Origin: an uncultured Collinsella sp.
GTDB taxonomy: Bacteria; Actinomycetota; Coriobacteriia; Coriobacteriales; Coriobacteriaceae
Direction of reading: 5' to 3'
Length of the DNA: 6,464 nt
Assembly (NCBI GenBank): GCA_902489225.1
Contig: CABTZA010000104.1
Span: 1 to 6,464, forward strand
Positions 5,833 through 6,464 of this stretch are shown piece after piece; within the stretch, counting starts at the first letter, position 1; each line of letters starts with the position of its first letter. The notes beneath the pieces were generated by a model. The model did no database searches. It saw nothing but the letters and a program-made list of their open reading frames with translations, and was not told where the DNA came from. A program made the position numbers and the translations under genes.

Positions 5833-6464
5833 CTACTCGTCGCCGTCGTGCGGATTCGCAGAGCCCGCACCCGGCGTCGTCGGCTCGTCTACCGAAGACT
5901 CGGAATCTTTCTTATCGGTTTCGGCCGGAGCAATCACGCGAATGAGCGAGATGCGCTGGCCACGCATCGACTGCACCTTGAACTTGTACCCCGCAACCTC
6001 AAATACCTCTCCGATGTCGGGCACCGAGTCGCAAAGCTCCAAAATCCAGCCGGCGATGGTCTCATAATCATCGCTTTCCTCGAGCGGCCAGCCAAGCTCA
6101 ATCGCGTCATCGCACGAAAAACGCCCATCAACGAGCCACTCGCGGCGCGAAAGGCGCGTGAGATACTTGTTGTCGGGGTCGAACTCGTCCTCGATCTCGC
6201 CGACGATCTCCTCGACGATGTCCTCGATAGTGATGATGCCGGCCGTGCCGCCGTACTCGTCCACGACCACCACGATCTGGTCGTGCGAAGTCTGCATCTC
6301 GGACAGCAGCGGCAGGATGTCCTTGGTGTCGGGCACAAAGGTGGCGTCGCGCAGGTAATCGGCGATGGGCTGGTCGCCCTTACCGTCGAGCGCGGGCTGA
6401 ATCAGGTCCTTGATGTGCGCGATGCCCGCGACGTTGTCGGGATCCTCGTGATAGACGGGGATGC
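5833..6464 (-). CDS. CNNM/CorC (hemolysin-family) protein, C-terminal part (5' end cut by window)
   Basis: The reading frame is open to the window edge; the first complete codon is at 6462 and 209 residues are visible. IPVYHEDPDNVAGIAHIKDL is the end of CBS domain 1. The second CBS domain follows, with VVVVDEYGGTAGIITIEDI (about 64-82) and the conserved EEIVGEIEDEFD (84-95). The CorC_HlyC domain (about 102-176) comes next, and a polar tail ends the protein. In this family a membrane CNNM (DUF21) domain, here off the window, is linked to Mg2+ or Co2+ efflux or to cation-dependent regulation, with ATP or Mg2+ sensed by the CBS pair. The GTG at 6336 is an internal codon, not the start, because the conserved CBS sequence continues upstream of it. 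The next gene begins 24 nt after the TAG stop, which suggests an operon. Confidence 0.93.
   Translation of the reverse strand, partial: IPVYHEDPDNVAGIAHIKDLIQPALDGKGDQPIADYLRDATFVPDTKDILPLLSEMQTSHDQIVVVVDEYGGTAGIITIEDIVEEIVGEIEDEFDPDNKYLTRLSRREWLVDGRFSCDDAIELGWPLEESDDYETIAGWILELCDSVPDIGEVFEVAGYKFKVQSMRGQRISLIRVIAPAETDKKDSESSVDEPTTPGAGSANPHDGDE

Noticed and set aside
5833..6336. GTG at 6336 as the start of a short CBS protein
   Set aside because: The conserved CBS sequence IPVYHEDPDNVAGI continues in frame upstream to the window edge, so the gene is longer.

Overview
The window is a GC-rich (roughly 60 %, by eye), tightly packed stretch in which every credible gene lies on the minus strand. 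The encoded families, the codon usage and the pairing of a PRC-barrel/MgtE-type protein with a stand-alone cyanophycin-synthetase-like N domain suggest a high-GC Gram-positive, most likely a Coriobacteriia gut organism of the Collinsella type. That placement is inference; no rRNA or other marker gene is present.

Read in the direction of transcription (from high to low coordinates) the layout is: (1) the C-terminal part of a CNNM/CorC 'hemolysin-family' membrane protein (5833-6464, cut by the window edge); (2) 24 nt later, a 277-residue protein whose first half resembles the N-terminal domain of cyanophycin synthetases, with an HLLEH motif and a long acidic tail (4975-5808); (3) a 136-nt gap carrying a TATAAT promoter; (4) a small YtxH-type membrane protein (4449-4838), overlapping by one base (TAATG) with (5) a protein with two PRC-barrel-like regions and a Lys-rich tail (3694-4449); (6) a terminator-like hairpin (3643-3672); (7) a membrane-anchored protein with a NodB polysaccharide-deacetylase fold in which the metal-binding residues have been replaced (2215-3621); (8) a 106-bp element made of two perfectly complementary 35-bp arms (2093-2198); (9) an extended -10 promoter and a roughly 200-nt hairpin-rich leader (1783-1999); (10) a PRC-barrel + MgtE_N + CBS-pair protein with a membrane domain that does not look like canonical MgtE (1-1782, cut by the window edge).

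Two CBS-domain proteins of families associated with divalent cations (CNNM/CorC and MgtE-like) flank a set of envelope-associated proteins (YtxH, PRC-barrel, pseudo-deacetylase). A link to Mg2+ homeostasis or envelope stress is plausible, but only the end genes support it. The features most worth follow-up are the degenerate deacetylase, the lone CphA-N-like domain with its possible zinc site, the 35-bp inverted repeat, and the structured leader before the MgtE-like gene. I found no rRNA, tRNA, CRISPR array, transposase or phage gene.
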